DNA of 64,000 nucleotides. It comes from Meconema thalassinum. Taxonomy: Eukaryota; Arthropoda; Insecta; Orthoptera; Tettigoniidae. The position numbers were made by a program, and so were the translations under genes. Below the pieces are notes generated by a model. It was given only the letters and a program-made list of their open reading frames with translations, made no database searches and had not been told where the DNA came from. Positions 33,519 through 44,120 of the stretch are shown here, piece by piece (positions within the stretch are counted from its first letter, which is position 1; each line of letters starts with the position of its first letter). The stretch spans positions 1,384,181,723 to 1,384,245,722 of the forward strand of contig OX336388.2 of the NCBI GenBank assembly GCA_946902985.2. Direction: 5' to 3'.

Positions 33519-33591
33519 CAATTAGCTCAGTGGTAGAGCGTTAGCCTATCGCTCAAATGCCTATGGTTCAAACCCGATCAGAGCTAGGTTT
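33519..33591 (+). other. tRNA-like sequence, not a functional tRNA
   Basis: The D-arm-like TAGCTCAGTGGTAGAGC (33,523-33,539) and B-box GGTTCAAACCC (33,565-33,575) are spaced as in a tRNA. The acceptor ends do not pair, and the anticodon and T stems have mismatches. Probably the head of a SINE or a tRNA pseudogene. Confidence 0.5.
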
Positions 33592-33644
33592 TTTGCTTGA
33601 AATGTTATATGTTTATTGTTTTGTAATGACTCAGATGTTTTAAA

Positions 33645-34163
33645 ATTAAGCGTTATATTGTGCACATTATGGTGTAAAATATATATTTAATTAAAACATA
33701 ATTCGCCAGCAGATTTACTCGGGACATCTAGCTGCCACAAAGGTAACTTCCAGATTTTATTGAAAAGTTTCTTCTTCTGGCCGCTAGAATGCACTCGCTC
33801 TGTTAGGATTATATTGTTCGATATTTCACCACTAGATGTCACGACTAGTCTACGTGGGGCTCCATTGATTACTATACCATTGGCATTCTATGCGCATCGA
33901 ATTTGAAGAATGACAAGATGATACTACGATACATTTTAACTTTTTATTTTAAAGGGTTTGTAACAGCCTATTTTGCGTTACTTGAAAATGTTATTAAGCG
34001 TTATATTGTGCACATTATGGTGTAAAATATATATTTAATTAAAACATAATTCGCCAGCAGATTTACTCGAGACATCTAGCTGCCAAAAAGGTAACTTCCA
34101 GATTTTATTGAAAAGTTTCTTCTTCTGGCCGCTAGAATGCACTCGCTCTGTTAGGATTATATT
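33645..34163. repeat. 171-bp direct duplication inside the nested element
   Basis: 33,645-33,815 and 33,993-34,163 (from ATTAAGCGTTATATTGTGC to TTAGGATTATATT) are almost identical, 177 bp apart. The spacer and part of its flank (CGTTTGTAACAGCCTATTTT type) have a diverged relative near 52.6 kb. Confidence 0.88.
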
Positions 34164-34312
34164 ATCGAAAATATCCACATAGTTTGTATACACACGTCTC
34201 TGTAGGGTCATGGAAAGATTTGTTAATTCAATTAGGGTTGTGAAAGCCATGCACAACCAGACGTGTAAAGACATGCCTCAACTCAAAGTTGGATGTTGCC
34301 CACGGCAGGTCG

Positions 34313-34545
34313 TAATAATAATAATGTTATTGGTTTTACATCCCTTTTAACTACTGCTGATTTTAGAGACACCGGGGTGCCGGAATTTTGGCCCGAAGGG
34401 GATCTTTAACGTGCCAGTAAATGTACTGACACGGCTCCCTCGCATTTGTGCACCCTCAAATGCCAGCTGACTGCGCCAGGATACGAACCTGCAACCTAGG
34501 GCCCAGCAAGCGAGAACGTTACCGCTGAGCCACGCCGCCAGTCCG
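34313..34545 (-). repeat. SINE family A
   Basis: Near-complete minus-strand copy. Reversed head GGCGTGGCTCAGCGGTAACG, B-box GGTTCGTATCCTGGCGC, TTGAGGGTGC, CCCCTTCGGGCC, tail (ATT)n. It sits inside the tandem-array element, so it is a third nesting layer. Confidence 0.88.
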
Positions 34546-34776
34546 GTCGATTATGTCTCCAGATCCATAACATTCTTGATATACTTCTTATCTTTCTCTC
34601 TTTCTTCAATGATGGTAGCAGTTTTTATCTAGGTTGTGGCGTTTGGTAGAGGTAAATCGTTTCTAAGGTCTTCAACAAAGAATAGTTCTATTATACTCTT
34701 TGATAATAACAACGAGTTATAACTATACTCATACATTTAGGAGAAAGTAGGCTATATGTTCTTTACTGAACATCTT

Positions 34777-35005
34777 GTTTTTTAAATGTTTTAATACTTG
34801 CCGAGGACGCTGCTTGATTCGCCTTCTTATGTCTTTCAGTCTGCAAATGATTTTCTATATCATGCGTCCACGATGTTCCACCGAAAATTCTGAATTGCAC
34901 ACCGTACACCTCACGCGATCATTGCTATTTTGGCATTGTCTCAGAAACTTATATTCTTCTTTACGTTTGTCGTTAAAAACACACTTACGCATCGGCATTT
35001 TCCCA
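34777..35005 (-). pseudogene. hAT transposase N-terminal zinc finger
   Basis: From ATG at 35,005 the minus strand reads MPMRKCVFNDKRKEEYKF, then CTVCNSEFSVEHRGR and, after a one-base shift with a TAG in the first frame, DIENHLQTERHKKANQ. The C-x2-C...H...H spacing is that of a BED/C2H2-like DNA-binding finger at the start of this hAT family. The frame runs into the nested element at 34,776 and resumes at 32,666 with TDATDAELQ. Confidence 0.75.
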
Positions 35006-35353
35006 ATTTATAACACTACTTTGTTGTTATGTACTTAAAAACTACTGATATTGAAAACTAATAGCATAAAACGTCTAGAAATGGACGCAGTCCAGCAAAC
35101 AAAACAGTAGCACTAAACTGTCTGAACGCACTCCTTCCAAATAAAATGGCGACAGGAGCGGCACACAGAACAGGTGCAGCCACCTGAGCAGTCCTGGTGC
35201 TCAATGTGACCAACCTATATGCGGTGTGAAATAAAATTTCCCCAAATATTTGCCACGTATTCGGTTTCCGGACAATTTTTAAATCCGGACGCCAAACCGG
35301 ACACATGTTTAAAATCCGGACAGTCCGGACGAAATCCGGACGGATGGTAACCC

Positions 35354-36065
35354 TATGTATACCCAATTTGACCACTGGACCCAACTGGTGTATACCTAAT
35401 TTTTGACCAATGAACGTAACTGATGAATAACCAATTTGACCACCGGGACCAGCTTACTGATCTAGGCATAAGCCTAGTTCGACCAATGAGCGAAACTGAT
35501 GTAGGGATCCAATTTGACCACTGGGCCCAACTGTTGTTTACCCAATTTGACCACCGGGCCCAACTGTTTACCTAATTTTACCACTGGGTCCAACTGTTTA
35601 TCTAATTTGACCACTGGGCCCAACTGTTGTTTACCCAATTTGACCACCGGGCCCAACTGATGTATACCTAATTTTTGACCAATGAACGTAACTTACGTAT
35701 AACCAATTTGACCACCGGACTCAACTGATGTAGGCCTATTCCTAGTTTGACCAATGAGCGAAACTCATGTATACCCAATTTGACCACTGGGCCAACTGTT
35801 GTTTACCCAATTTGACCACTGGGCCCAACTGTTTAGCTAATTTGTCCACCGGGCCCAACTGGTGTATATCTAATTTTTGACCAATGAACGTAACTGATGT
35901 ATAACCACTTTGACCACCGGGCTCAACTGATGTAGGCCTATTCCCAGTTTGACCAATGAGCGAAACTCATGTATACCCAATTTGACCACTGGGCCAACCT
36001 GTTTACCAAATTTGACCACCGGGTCCAACCGATGTAGGCTATACTTAATTTGACCACCGGGCGCA
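35354..36065. repeat. Minisatellite with higher-order structure
   Basis: Units of roughly 30-40 bp centre on CCAATTTGACCACYGGGC and CCAACTG. A composite block of about 200 bp recurs at about 35,667 and 35,868, with a related copy from 35,390. It contains TTTTTGACCAATGAACGTAAC, CTCAACTGATGTAGGCC and GTTTGACCAATGAGCGAAAC. Its open frames (repeated GPVVKLGKQ) are products of the repeat. Confidence 0.88.
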
Positions 36066-36242
36066 TTACGATCGAGTATAATTATGTCTTGAGTGGCAAT
36101 GATGAACTTCCGAATGTGTAAGCACTTACTCTTTTGGTATTCACTCGTTCCCCTAGAGTGACCTTGCAACATAACAGTCCAAAGAGGGCCACGACCTACT
36201 AAGCGACGTTGCTTAGCTAAATGACTTGAAGATTACCGACAG

Positions 36243-36557
36243 CAGTGGCTTCGCTGGCTAAAGTGCAGCGTTAGGTCATGGCGCCAAGCTCTCTGCTGAC
36301 TCGGTAGACGCGTGGGATCGAGCCCCACCGTCGGCCGTCCTTGAAATGGTTTTCCGTGGTTTCCCCATTTTCAACACCAAGCAAATGCTGGGACGGTCCC
36401 TTCTGATAGGCCACGGCCACTTCCTTCCACATCCTTGTCCAAATTCTTTTATCTTCATCCGTTCTTCCATCTCTCATCCCGACGCGCAGGTCGCCCACGG
36501 GCGTCGACTAGAAAGGCCTGCACACGGCCTCTCAGGAGGCCACACGACAAAAAAAAC
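36243..36557 (+). repeat. tRNA-headed SINE with A-rich tail
   Basis: The head TTCGCTGGCTAAAGTGCAGC lies 5' of GACTCGGTAGACGCG and a B-box-like GGGATCGAGCCCCACCG. The body is CCTTGAAATGGTTTTCCGTG, CAAATGCTGGGACGG and AGGCCACGGCC. The 3' end is ACACGACAAAAAAAAC. Related to 1165-1380. Confidence 0.75.
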
Positions 36558-36560
36558 TTG

Positions 36561-37015
36561 AGATTGAGGGTTGACGTGTGGTCAGCTCAGGGTGTACCCT
36601 CGGCTGTTTATCTCAACTTGCTTGACCAAGGTCTTACGAGTAAACAAATGGTTCGACCGTCTCCTATTTAGAGGACTTTCCCATGGATGTGTGTAAATTT
36701 TCCTGTCTTTGCTGATACATTTATTTGCTCTTCGTGGCCTATTATCTATGGTTTAATGGTCTTGAACCTCGCCACAACAGCATGGAGCATATAAATCTCT
36801 CCACAAACGGTCTGCTACAGAGAAATGTAGCTCTGCTCTCCTGTTTAATGAACTGCATGATATTATGCATGCAAACCCTGTTTACTCTGTGCGCTAACTG
36901 GGGCGACTCTTCTGACCCTGCAGTGGTCCACCAATCACTAGGGCTAAAATCTGAGTCTCGTACAGACGCGGGGTGAGGGTGTGTTGCTGGGCTTCCTGTG
37001 AAACCCGCATTTGCC
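36561..37015. other. No recognisable gene
   Basis: Mixed-composition DNA with no recognised coding or repeat signature. Confidence 0.4.
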
Positions 37016-37019
37016 TACC

Positions 37020-37160
37020 TTGCATTGGTTTCGGTTGGTTGGTTCCTCAGTTTAGGGGCTGCGACAACGCGGTCATGTAGCCCCGTGTACTTTGGGTGTG
37101 TGTAGAATCTGTCTGATAACCGGTGTTATTTGTGATGGCTGTATCCATGTGTGTTATCTG
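37020..37160 (-). repeat. SINE family E, 3' tail
   Basis: Minus-strand tail with GGTTCCTCAGTTTAGGGGCT, GCGACAACGCGGTCATGTAG and CCCCGTGTACTTTGGG. It is nearly identical to 63,255-63,395 and to 39,110-39,245 reversed. Confidence 0.75.
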
Positions 37161-39059
37161 TTAGGTAGATTTCTTTAGAAAGCTAACTATTGCAATGGGT
37201 CCCATGTTTCGACTTCCGGAAAATTTCGACATATCTTCGCGTTTCACATCCCCCAGACCCCAAAACCACCGTCAGTTCAAAAGTTTATATATAATTTATG
37301 TATATATATCAGTTTCTTGTGGACACGATAACAGCCGTAATTTTGCACCAATCACTTTTAATTTTTTACATAATATGTATCCCTATAAAATCTCGGTCGA
37401 GTTCGTTAATGGGCACAATCGGTCAAAGGGGGTAAAAATGGGGGGCTTTTTTCGAAAAAGTGAAATATCGCTATAACTCTCTTAATACATGAAATATCGA
37501 ATCCCTTCAAAGTTCATAATATGTGTCGGATAAGTGCCAAAAATTTATGTCAAATAAGTTTTTTGATAGCACCAACCATTGACCAAAGGGGTGGGAAAAA
37601 GTGGGTTTTTCGGGAAACATTAATCATATCTCTGTTAATAGGCACAATATCAAAACCGCACAAAATGGACAATATTCCTCCAATAATTACCTAAAACTTT
37701 TGTCTGAAAGAATTTTTGATATGACCCACCATTACGCCACGGGGTGAACAAAATGATTTAAATTATAAGAAAATGCCAAGTGCCAAGAGAGGTTGCCATG
37801 ACAACTTTACTTTTAATTGATAAGGGATGACCATCAGCAGTTGCTATGACAACGCCACTGCACGAGATCACATTCAGTTTTCATATGTCAGTGGGAAGCG
37901 ACTTCGGTATCGGAACTGGTAGCATGCTGAACTTCTATGCCCAAGGTCGCGGGTTCAAACCCGGCTGAAGTCGTCGGATTTACTAAGAGCGCTAAAAAAC
38001 CTGAGTTTGCTTTCCTTCGGAGGGGAAGTTCCAACGTTCGTTGCGAGTTGCTGATTGAGGTGGCATCTAGTAGCCAAGTTCACAGCTAGGTGTCGTTGAC
38101 GGCAGTATTTTAGGTAGATTTCATTAGAAAGCTAACTATTGCAATGGGTACCATGTTTCGATTTCCGGAAAATTTCGACATATCTTCGCGTTTCACATCC
38201 CCCAGACCCCAAAACCACCGTCAGTTCAAAAGTTTATATATAATTTATGTAATATATGTATATATATGTATATCAGTTTCTTGTGGACACGATAACTGCC
38301 GTAATTTTGCACCAATCACTTTGAATTTTTTACCGAATATGTATACCCATAAAATCTCGGACGAGTTCGTTACTGGGCTAAATCGGTCGAAAGGGATGAA
38401 AATGGGGGACTTTTTTTTTTCGAAAATATGAAATATTGCTATAACTCTCTTAATATGTGAAATATCGAATCCGTTCAATGTGTCGGATAAAGCTCAGAAA
38501 TTTATGTTTGAAACGTTTTTTTGATGGCACCAACCATTGACCAAAGGGGTGGGAAAAAGTGTTTTTTTCGGGAAACATTAATCATATCTCTGTTAATAGG
38601 CACAATATCAAAACCGTACAAAATGGACAATATTCCCCTAATAATTACCTAAAACGTTTGTCTGAAAGAATTTTTGATATGAGCCACCATTGCGCCAAGG
38701 GATGAGAAAAATGATTTCGGAATTATAAGAAAATGCCAAGAGCTATCAGTGGTTGACATGGCAACACTACTAAATTGATGAGGGATGAGCCATCAGACGT
38801 TGCCATGACAACGCACTTGCGCGAGATCAGATTCAGATTTCCATCTGACTAAGTGTGAAGCGGCTTCGGTGACGTAACTGGTAGCATGCTGAACTTCTAT
38901 GCCCAAGGTCGCGGGTTCAAAGCCGGCCAAAGTCGTCGGATTTCCTAAGAGCGCTAAAAATACCTCAGTAAGCTTTCCTTTGGAGGGGAAGTTCCAACGT
39001 TCGTTGCGAGTTGCTGATTGAGGTGGCATCTAGTAGCCAAGTTCACAGCTGGGTGGCGT
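37161..39059 (+). repeat. Tandem pair of 0.95-kb units, each ending in SINE D
   Basis: Unit 1 starts TTAGGTAGATTTC at 37,161 and unit 2 at 38,110. Both contain ATCTTCGCGTTTCACATCCC, CACCGTCAGTTCAAAAG, GACCAAAGGGGTGGGAAAAA and, at the end, a family D SINE. Differences are scattered small indels and substitutions, so the duplication is not brand new. Open frames within the unit have no known motif. Confidence 0.88.
37895..38109 (+). repeat. SINE family D, in unit 1
   Basis: The tRNA-like head has ACTGGTAGCATGCTGAAC and B-box GGTTCAAACCCGGC, followed by AAGTCGTCGGATTTACTAAG and GGGGAAGTTCCAACGTTCG. It is the 3' end of the 0.95-kb unit. Confidence 0.8.
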
Positions 39060-39105
39060 TGACGTTAGTACCTGGTAGCAACATTAGGAACTACTGCTTG
39101 AAATT
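38855..39105 (+). repeat. SINE family D, in unit 2
   Basis: Same as the copy in unit 1, with B-box GGTTCAAAGCCGGCC. It continues further 3' into GGTGGCGTTGACGTTAG and TTGAAATTTAGCG. Confidence 0.8.
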
Positions 39106-39109
39106 TAGC

Positions 39110-39245
39110 GTCTGCATTCCTTACCTGAATTACAGACTAATACTGCCATCACAATTCACACCGTTTATCAGACAGATTCTACACTCACCCAAAGTACACG
39201 GGGTTATATGACCGCGTTGTCGCAGCCCCTAAACTGAGGAACCAA
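39110..39245 (+). repeat. SINE family E, 3' tail
   Basis: Plus-strand tail: ATCAGACAGATTCTACACTC, CCAAAGTACACGGGGTTATA, GCAGCCCCTAAACTGAGGAA, CCAACC. Confidence 0.7.
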
Positions 39246-39355
39246 CCAACATCTCTGCGGGAGATATAATTTTGCGTGAAGAAGTAACAGACCGTTACAT
39301 AGTTACACATCAGTGTCGAAACCTTGCATAAGGACAGTGTGACCACAAGTATAAC

Positions 39356-40781
39356 AAGTAGTTCCGTGAAGAACTGTACAGCCTATTTTCATATATCCTG
39401 CTCATGTTAATTGCCTCTATCAACATACAAAATTTCAGTTTAATTGCTGTACCAAATTCGTAGATATTGAGAACCGTCTAAATATTTCAGATGGTCGCCA
39501 GGTTGGATTTTTATTTTTGTACTATTATATTAAGATTATTGTGTAAGTGTGGTATTCAAACTTCAATCGCATGATTAGAACACAAGAAGTAAAAACGAGA
39601 TTTTAAAATTACGCACAGCAGCCATCTTGTGATTATGCAAACAATTGAAATAAAATAGATGCCAGTGGATCAACATTTGTGTAAGCATTTAAAACGTGCA
39701 ACGTTTCACGGCACTCGGATAGTTAATTCGCGAGAAACGTCCATTTAAATATTTATACTTCGCGTCGCCGCCATGTTGGATTCGTGCTCACCAGGTTACT
39801 GAAAGTCCTATAGGTGAACATATGTTCATAGTCTCTATGAACATAAAAATTTCAGTTTGGTTGCTGTAAAAGATTCATATATATTGAGAACCGTCTAAAT
39901 ATTACGGAAGCTTGCCATTTAGGATTGTTATATGTATAGGCCATAGAGTTATGTACCATTCAAGGTCACTTATTTCCTAGGTTCATTATTCAAACTTTCA
40001 CTTCGATCGCATGATTACGACACAAGAAATAAAAACTTAATTTTAAAATTTCGCACAGCCGCCATTTTGAGGTTATGTAAACAATTGAATTAAATTAGAT
40101 GGCAGTACATTACAATCTGCAAAATCATTTACTGTACCACATTTCACTGCGCTCAGAGAGTTATCTCACGAGAAAAGTCTATTAAAATATTTCAAATTCG
40201 CTTGGTCGCCATGTTCGTTTTGTACTTTACAGGTTTATGAATTATACATAGGTAAACTTGTATCAGTACCCTTTATCACCGTACAAAATTGCAGGGTGAT
40301 ATCTGTAATCGTTTCGGGGATATAGAATGTCAGTGAAATATTTCGCACAGCCGCCATTTTGAGGTTATGTAACCAATTGAACTAAATTAGACTCCAGTGC
40401 ATTGCAATGTGTATAAATATTTGCTGTACCAAGTTTCATTACGTTTGGATAGTTAAATCGCGAGAAAAGTCTATTTAAAAGTCTCCACTTCGCTTGGCCG
40501 CCATGTTGGTTATGTAGTAACCAGGTTTTTGAAATTTTCATAGGTGAACTTCTAGTAGTACCCTTTATCACCGTACACAATTTCAGGGCGATATCCGTTA
40601 TAGTTTCGGAGATACTGAATGCTAGTGAAATATTTCGCACAGCCGCCATGTTGGATTGGTGAGACGTAACAAAATTCGATGGGCACGGTCGACGTCGCCG
40701 GGAATAGTGCTATGAACTTACCGAGTTTCACTGAAATCGCTCCAGCCGTTTAGATTTTATTAGGGGGGACACACACACACA

Positions 40782-40824
<43 letters not shown>

Positions 40825-40873
40825 CAAAAGGTGATCTCATAAGCCAATTTTTTCAAAATTGAAAATAGGCTAA
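39356..40873 (+). mobile_element. Helentron-like tandem-array element, copy 3
   Basis: The 5' end GTAGTTCCGTGAAGAACTG leads into AGCCTATTTTCA (39,380-39,391). The exact complement TGAAAATAGGCT closes the 3' end (40,860-40,871). Copy 1 has C and an extra T at this place on one side and the matching bases on the other. Monomers are marked by CGCACAG near 39,612, 40,052, 40,344 and 40,636, so the last two periods are 292 bp. Near the 3' end come CCAGCCGTTTAG, a G-run, (CA)n at 40,768-40,820 and GTGATCTCATAAG. There is no ORF. Confidence 0.78.
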
Positions 40874-41116
40874 AAATGGAATCCAAATGACAAGAAGGTT
40901 ACCGTCCCCGTAAGACAATAAAATGTTTAAAATATGTTTAAAATGAAGAAAAACAAAGTTAATTAATCTCCAATTATAAAATACTTTCAAGCGATAAATG
41001 AGGTCTGATCCTTCTACGAAAACCTGCATATTCTGCCTATTTTCGCCTATCTCCAAGTTTGCCCGGTTAAATCTACCTCCGCCTTCCGGCGTGCCGAGAG
41101 GACTTTTTTTTAAATT

Positions 41117-41495
41117 CAAGTAAGGACTGCAGACATTCGATTTTCAAGTAGTTGCAACTTTTGCTACCAAACGCCACCGTCAACGACCAACCAGTTCTGA
41201 ACTTTGTTACTTGATTCCACCGAAGTCGGCTCCTGGCGACGAACATTGGTACCTAATAGCGTTAGTCAAATATAACCTATAATTTAGCATCACACAAGTG
41301 TAATTAGTGGAAGATTCTTTATCATGCTATAAATCTATGACATGGGACCGCCGGCTATACTTCCCCTCCGAAGGAAGGCATATTGAGGGAATGTTAACGC
41401 TCTTAAAAAATCCGACGACTTCGGCCGGCTTTGAACCAGCGACCTTGGGCATAGACGCTCAACATGCTACCAACTACGCCACCGAAGCCGCGCAC
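41117..41495 (-). repeat. SINE family D, full-length-like copy
   Basis: Minus strand. The tail TTCAAGTAAGGACTGCAGAC (plus sense) is shared with 63,398. The body contains CACCGTCAACGACCAACC, GTCGGCTCCTGGCGACG and TCTATGACATGGGACCG. Reversed, the head has GTTGGTAGCATGTTGAGCG and B-box GGTTCAAAGCCGGCC. Confidence 0.85.
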
Positions 41496-42479
41496 TTCTT
41501 TCAATTGAAATGTAGTTCTATAAATTATAGATAGAGAGTATATAAACTTCAGAGATGAATATCTTAGCCTATAATTCAACATTGAATGATTCACTCTCAG
41601 TGTAACTTGGTATTGAAACTCAGTGAAACCTAGGGGTACATGCATCTATTTAATTATTTCCACAACGTTTCGGTGACAGGCATGTCAGTTCTTCATAGAT
41701 GAATACTTGTAAACTGTTGTGGAATGATTCGATCTTAGTGAAACTTAGTACTGTGGCCAACTAGTCTCAAACATTCGTGTAGGCCTACATAGATCTGTTG
41801 ATTCTTTTACATAAAGGAGATGGCCAATAATCTACAGTAGTATGGTTGTTGCAAAGTATTGAATGATACCCCACGTTAATTTAGAAACTCATCTTCTAAT
41901 GAACCAGTCACTGTGAAACTTGATACAGTTAATTTGTCCGATGAAATTAAAATTCTTGTACATGGTACACAAAATTGTGTTGACCGACTGAAAAGCTTTC
42001 TGTATTAGAACTAGGCACAAATGAAAAATGGCTTCTAATATTTCAATCACTCTTTGGTGTTGTGTTTATGTAGGGCCTAATTTAAATAGCGCCTAATCGT
42101 GTGATTTCGAACACAAGTTTTCGAGTTATGGTGGTGTGTTGATGAGAGATATGTTGAGCAACTTGGACAGTTTTGGTTTGAATTTTATGCGCCTTGTCTA
42201 AATTGGCTACAATGTTTGATTGTGAAGTTACGAGTTTAAAAGTGCTATCCTTTACTGTATGACAGTATTGGCTATAAATCAAAAGCTATTTATTTTATCA
42301 CATGGTAAATTAGTATAATTGAGCGGAATACGTGAAAATGGCCTGTCTATTAGCCCATTACGGAACTACTGTTTTTATTATTAGTAGTCTATTATTATAA
42401 TTGTTATTATTTCAGTTCGTCTAATCTAACTATAAATGTTCTCATTTATTTGGAAACAGAAATCTGCATCAATACCGTG
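41496..42479. other. No recognisable gene
   Basis: AT-rich spacer between SINE D and the LINE 5' region. Nothing was recognised. Confidence 0.4.
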
Positions 42480-42644
42480 AAATGTGCCGAAGTGTGGCTC
42501 TAGCCACGAACGAGTGAGGTTCCGCATGTCTGGTGCATCTGAGCAGTGAGCGTGTAGCCAACACACAACAGTTAAGTGCGCCGGATTGCTTCGCCTACGC
42601 TTAGTACAGGCTATTTGTCAATTGGATAGAACCCAAGGAAGAAA

Positions 42645-44120
42645 ATGCAAACCATCAGGAAAAATACGTTGAAATGCTCCTTCCAACGATACACCACACG
42701 TCCGTCGGCAGCGGGAATTCACTTCTTTGTGGCGGAGATGCTGAAACTCACGGTCGACCAACTGGAGACCCTGCAACTTGACGCACCGTCCAAATCTGTA
42801 TTTATCAAGGTTATCTCTCAATCTATGATGGACAAACTGATGAGTAAATTTGCGGGAACACACAGGCTTACTTTGTTTAATGGGGCTGTTTCGGTAGAGA
42901 TTGCCGCTGCCGGCATGGAAGCCACGCGGGTAAGGCTCTTTAATATTCCGCCTGAATTGTTAAATGATACAATACGCACCCGTTTCGCAAAATATGGTAC
43001 CGTCAAATCCATCACAAATGAAAGTTGGTCCCATTATTACAAGTTACCAGTTGCAAATGGTATCCGACAAATACACATTGATTTAAAAGAGGAAATTCCG
43101 TCCTTTATCATGATTGATGGGCACCGTGGACAGGTTAGCTATGAAGGGCAAGTTAAAACATGTGCCATATGTCAAGCTATGGACCATCTCCGTATCGACT
43201 GTCCGCGCCGATACTCGGCCATGACGCGCCTTGAACGCGAAACACGGACAACTAGCCTTGCGGCTATGGTCACCCCTAGTTCCAGCCGCCGTATAGACGA
43301 CTCCCCACTTCACAGCCCAGGAGATACTCAAGCACGCTACGATACAGGCTTTCCCCCGCTAGACTGAACGCCTCCAATGGAGACGGAGCCTGTCACCCTG
43401 GCGGGCAGCATAGGTGTGCCTGACATGTATCCAGAGTCTGTGGTCTTGCACCAGGAAGAGTCTTCACAGCAACCCTTGGATGCTGACCGGTCACCCCCTC
43501 CAGTCGCCAAACCTACCCATAGTTCCCCCCACGGAGAAGGCTCGGCACAGGAAAATTGGGGGATACGCAAAACGACCCCCTGGTCTGAGGACATTGAGAA
43601 AAGCATGCTCGTTAGCCGTGGGCCTACTTCCGATGACTCAGATGCTTCGCTCGCAACCCCAGTCGTGAAAAATCGTAAACCTAAGCGCAAGGTTAACCCT
43701 ACTTCCGATGAATCCGATGCTTCGCTCGCCACCGAACTTGTTACAACCCGTTGAGCACAGAACAAGCCTAAGCAGCTGAAGAAAGGTGAAATACGTGTCA
43801 GTGAGATAGACCCCCGTTTCCGAGTGCCGGAAACCCCCAGAAGTTGTCCAACAGAGGCCTCACCTGCGGCGAGCCTTACTACCGGCGAAGCCCTTGAGGT
43901 TCAGCAAATGATGTCGGACCTGTGTCATATGGCAACCATTCCTAGCCCCGGACCCATTATTTCATTTCTACGCAAGTGCGCTCAAATGGGTCAGCATGAG
44001 GGAGTCCCCGAGTTCGTTAGCAAGATGCGGGCTAAATATAGTGAGCAGTCCCAGGAGGCACTGCAAGATTTGGATCTACAGTTAGCTCCCCTCTTAGCCG
44101 ATATCAACTATGAACCATAA
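42645..44120 (+). pseudogene. LINE ORF1, gag-like nucleic-acid binding protein
   Basis: One frame of 491 codons runs from ATG 42,645 (preceded in frame by TAG at 42,627) to TAA 44,118-44,120. It is broken only by TGA at 43,365 and TGA at 43,752. Residues 85-145 (VRLFNIPPELLNDTIRTRF, AKYGTVKSI) resemble the RNA-binding fold of Tx1/L1 ORF1 and ZCCHC3-type proteins. A CCHC knuckle has C173, C176, H181 and C186 (CAICQAMDHLRIDC). The second half is Ser/Pro/Asp-rich with two related PTSDDSDASLATP-type stretches. It would bind the element's RNA in the RNP. The stop overlaps ORF2 by 11 nt. Confidence 0.85.

Larger units (their letters stand above)
32667..34776 (-). mobile_element. Helentron-like tandem-array element, copy 2, inserted in hAT
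   Basis: Minus orientation. The 3' end lies at 32,667-32,708 (TAGCCTACTTTC at 32,670-32,681, TGCAAAAA loop), then the reversed TCTCATAAG box, (GT)n at 32,738-32,830 and a C-run. The 5' end lies at 34,743-34,776, with GAAAGTAGGCTA (34,743-34,754), the exact complement of the 3' 12-mer, and GTTCTTTACTGAAC. It has one monomer homologous to the 58-60-kb array. It splits the hAT zinc-finger exon from the catalytic part. A SINE A and a 171-bp duplication lie inside. Confidence 0.82.
30750..35353 (-). mobile_element. hAT DNA transposon, nested and defective
   Basis: Terminal inverted repeats are GGGTTACCAT (30,750-30,759) and ATGGTAACCC (35,344-35,353). They are flanked by GATGTATA (30,742-30,749) and TATGTATA (35,354-35,361), an 8-bp target duplication with one mismatch. 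Eight-bp duplications are the hAT hallmark. Six CCGGAC motifs crowd 35,268-35,343 and one lies at the other end, as expected for subterminal transposase-binding repeats. The transposase is encoded on the minus strand in two blocks, separated by the element at 32,667-34,776. Confidence 0.88.

Noticed and set aside
33519..33591. Functional tRNA gene
   Set aside because: Acceptor ends do not pair and two stems are mismatched; only box-like sequences remain. The same applies to all SINE heads listed.
35474..35656. Repetitive protein with GPVVKLGKQ units
   Set aside because: It mirrors the minisatellite and shows no conserved frame through the whole array.
37195..38431. Related frames in both 0.95-kb units as a duplicated gene
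   Set aside because: The frames diverge by indels, including around a T-run and a TATA repeat, and carry no domain; they are repeat DNA.
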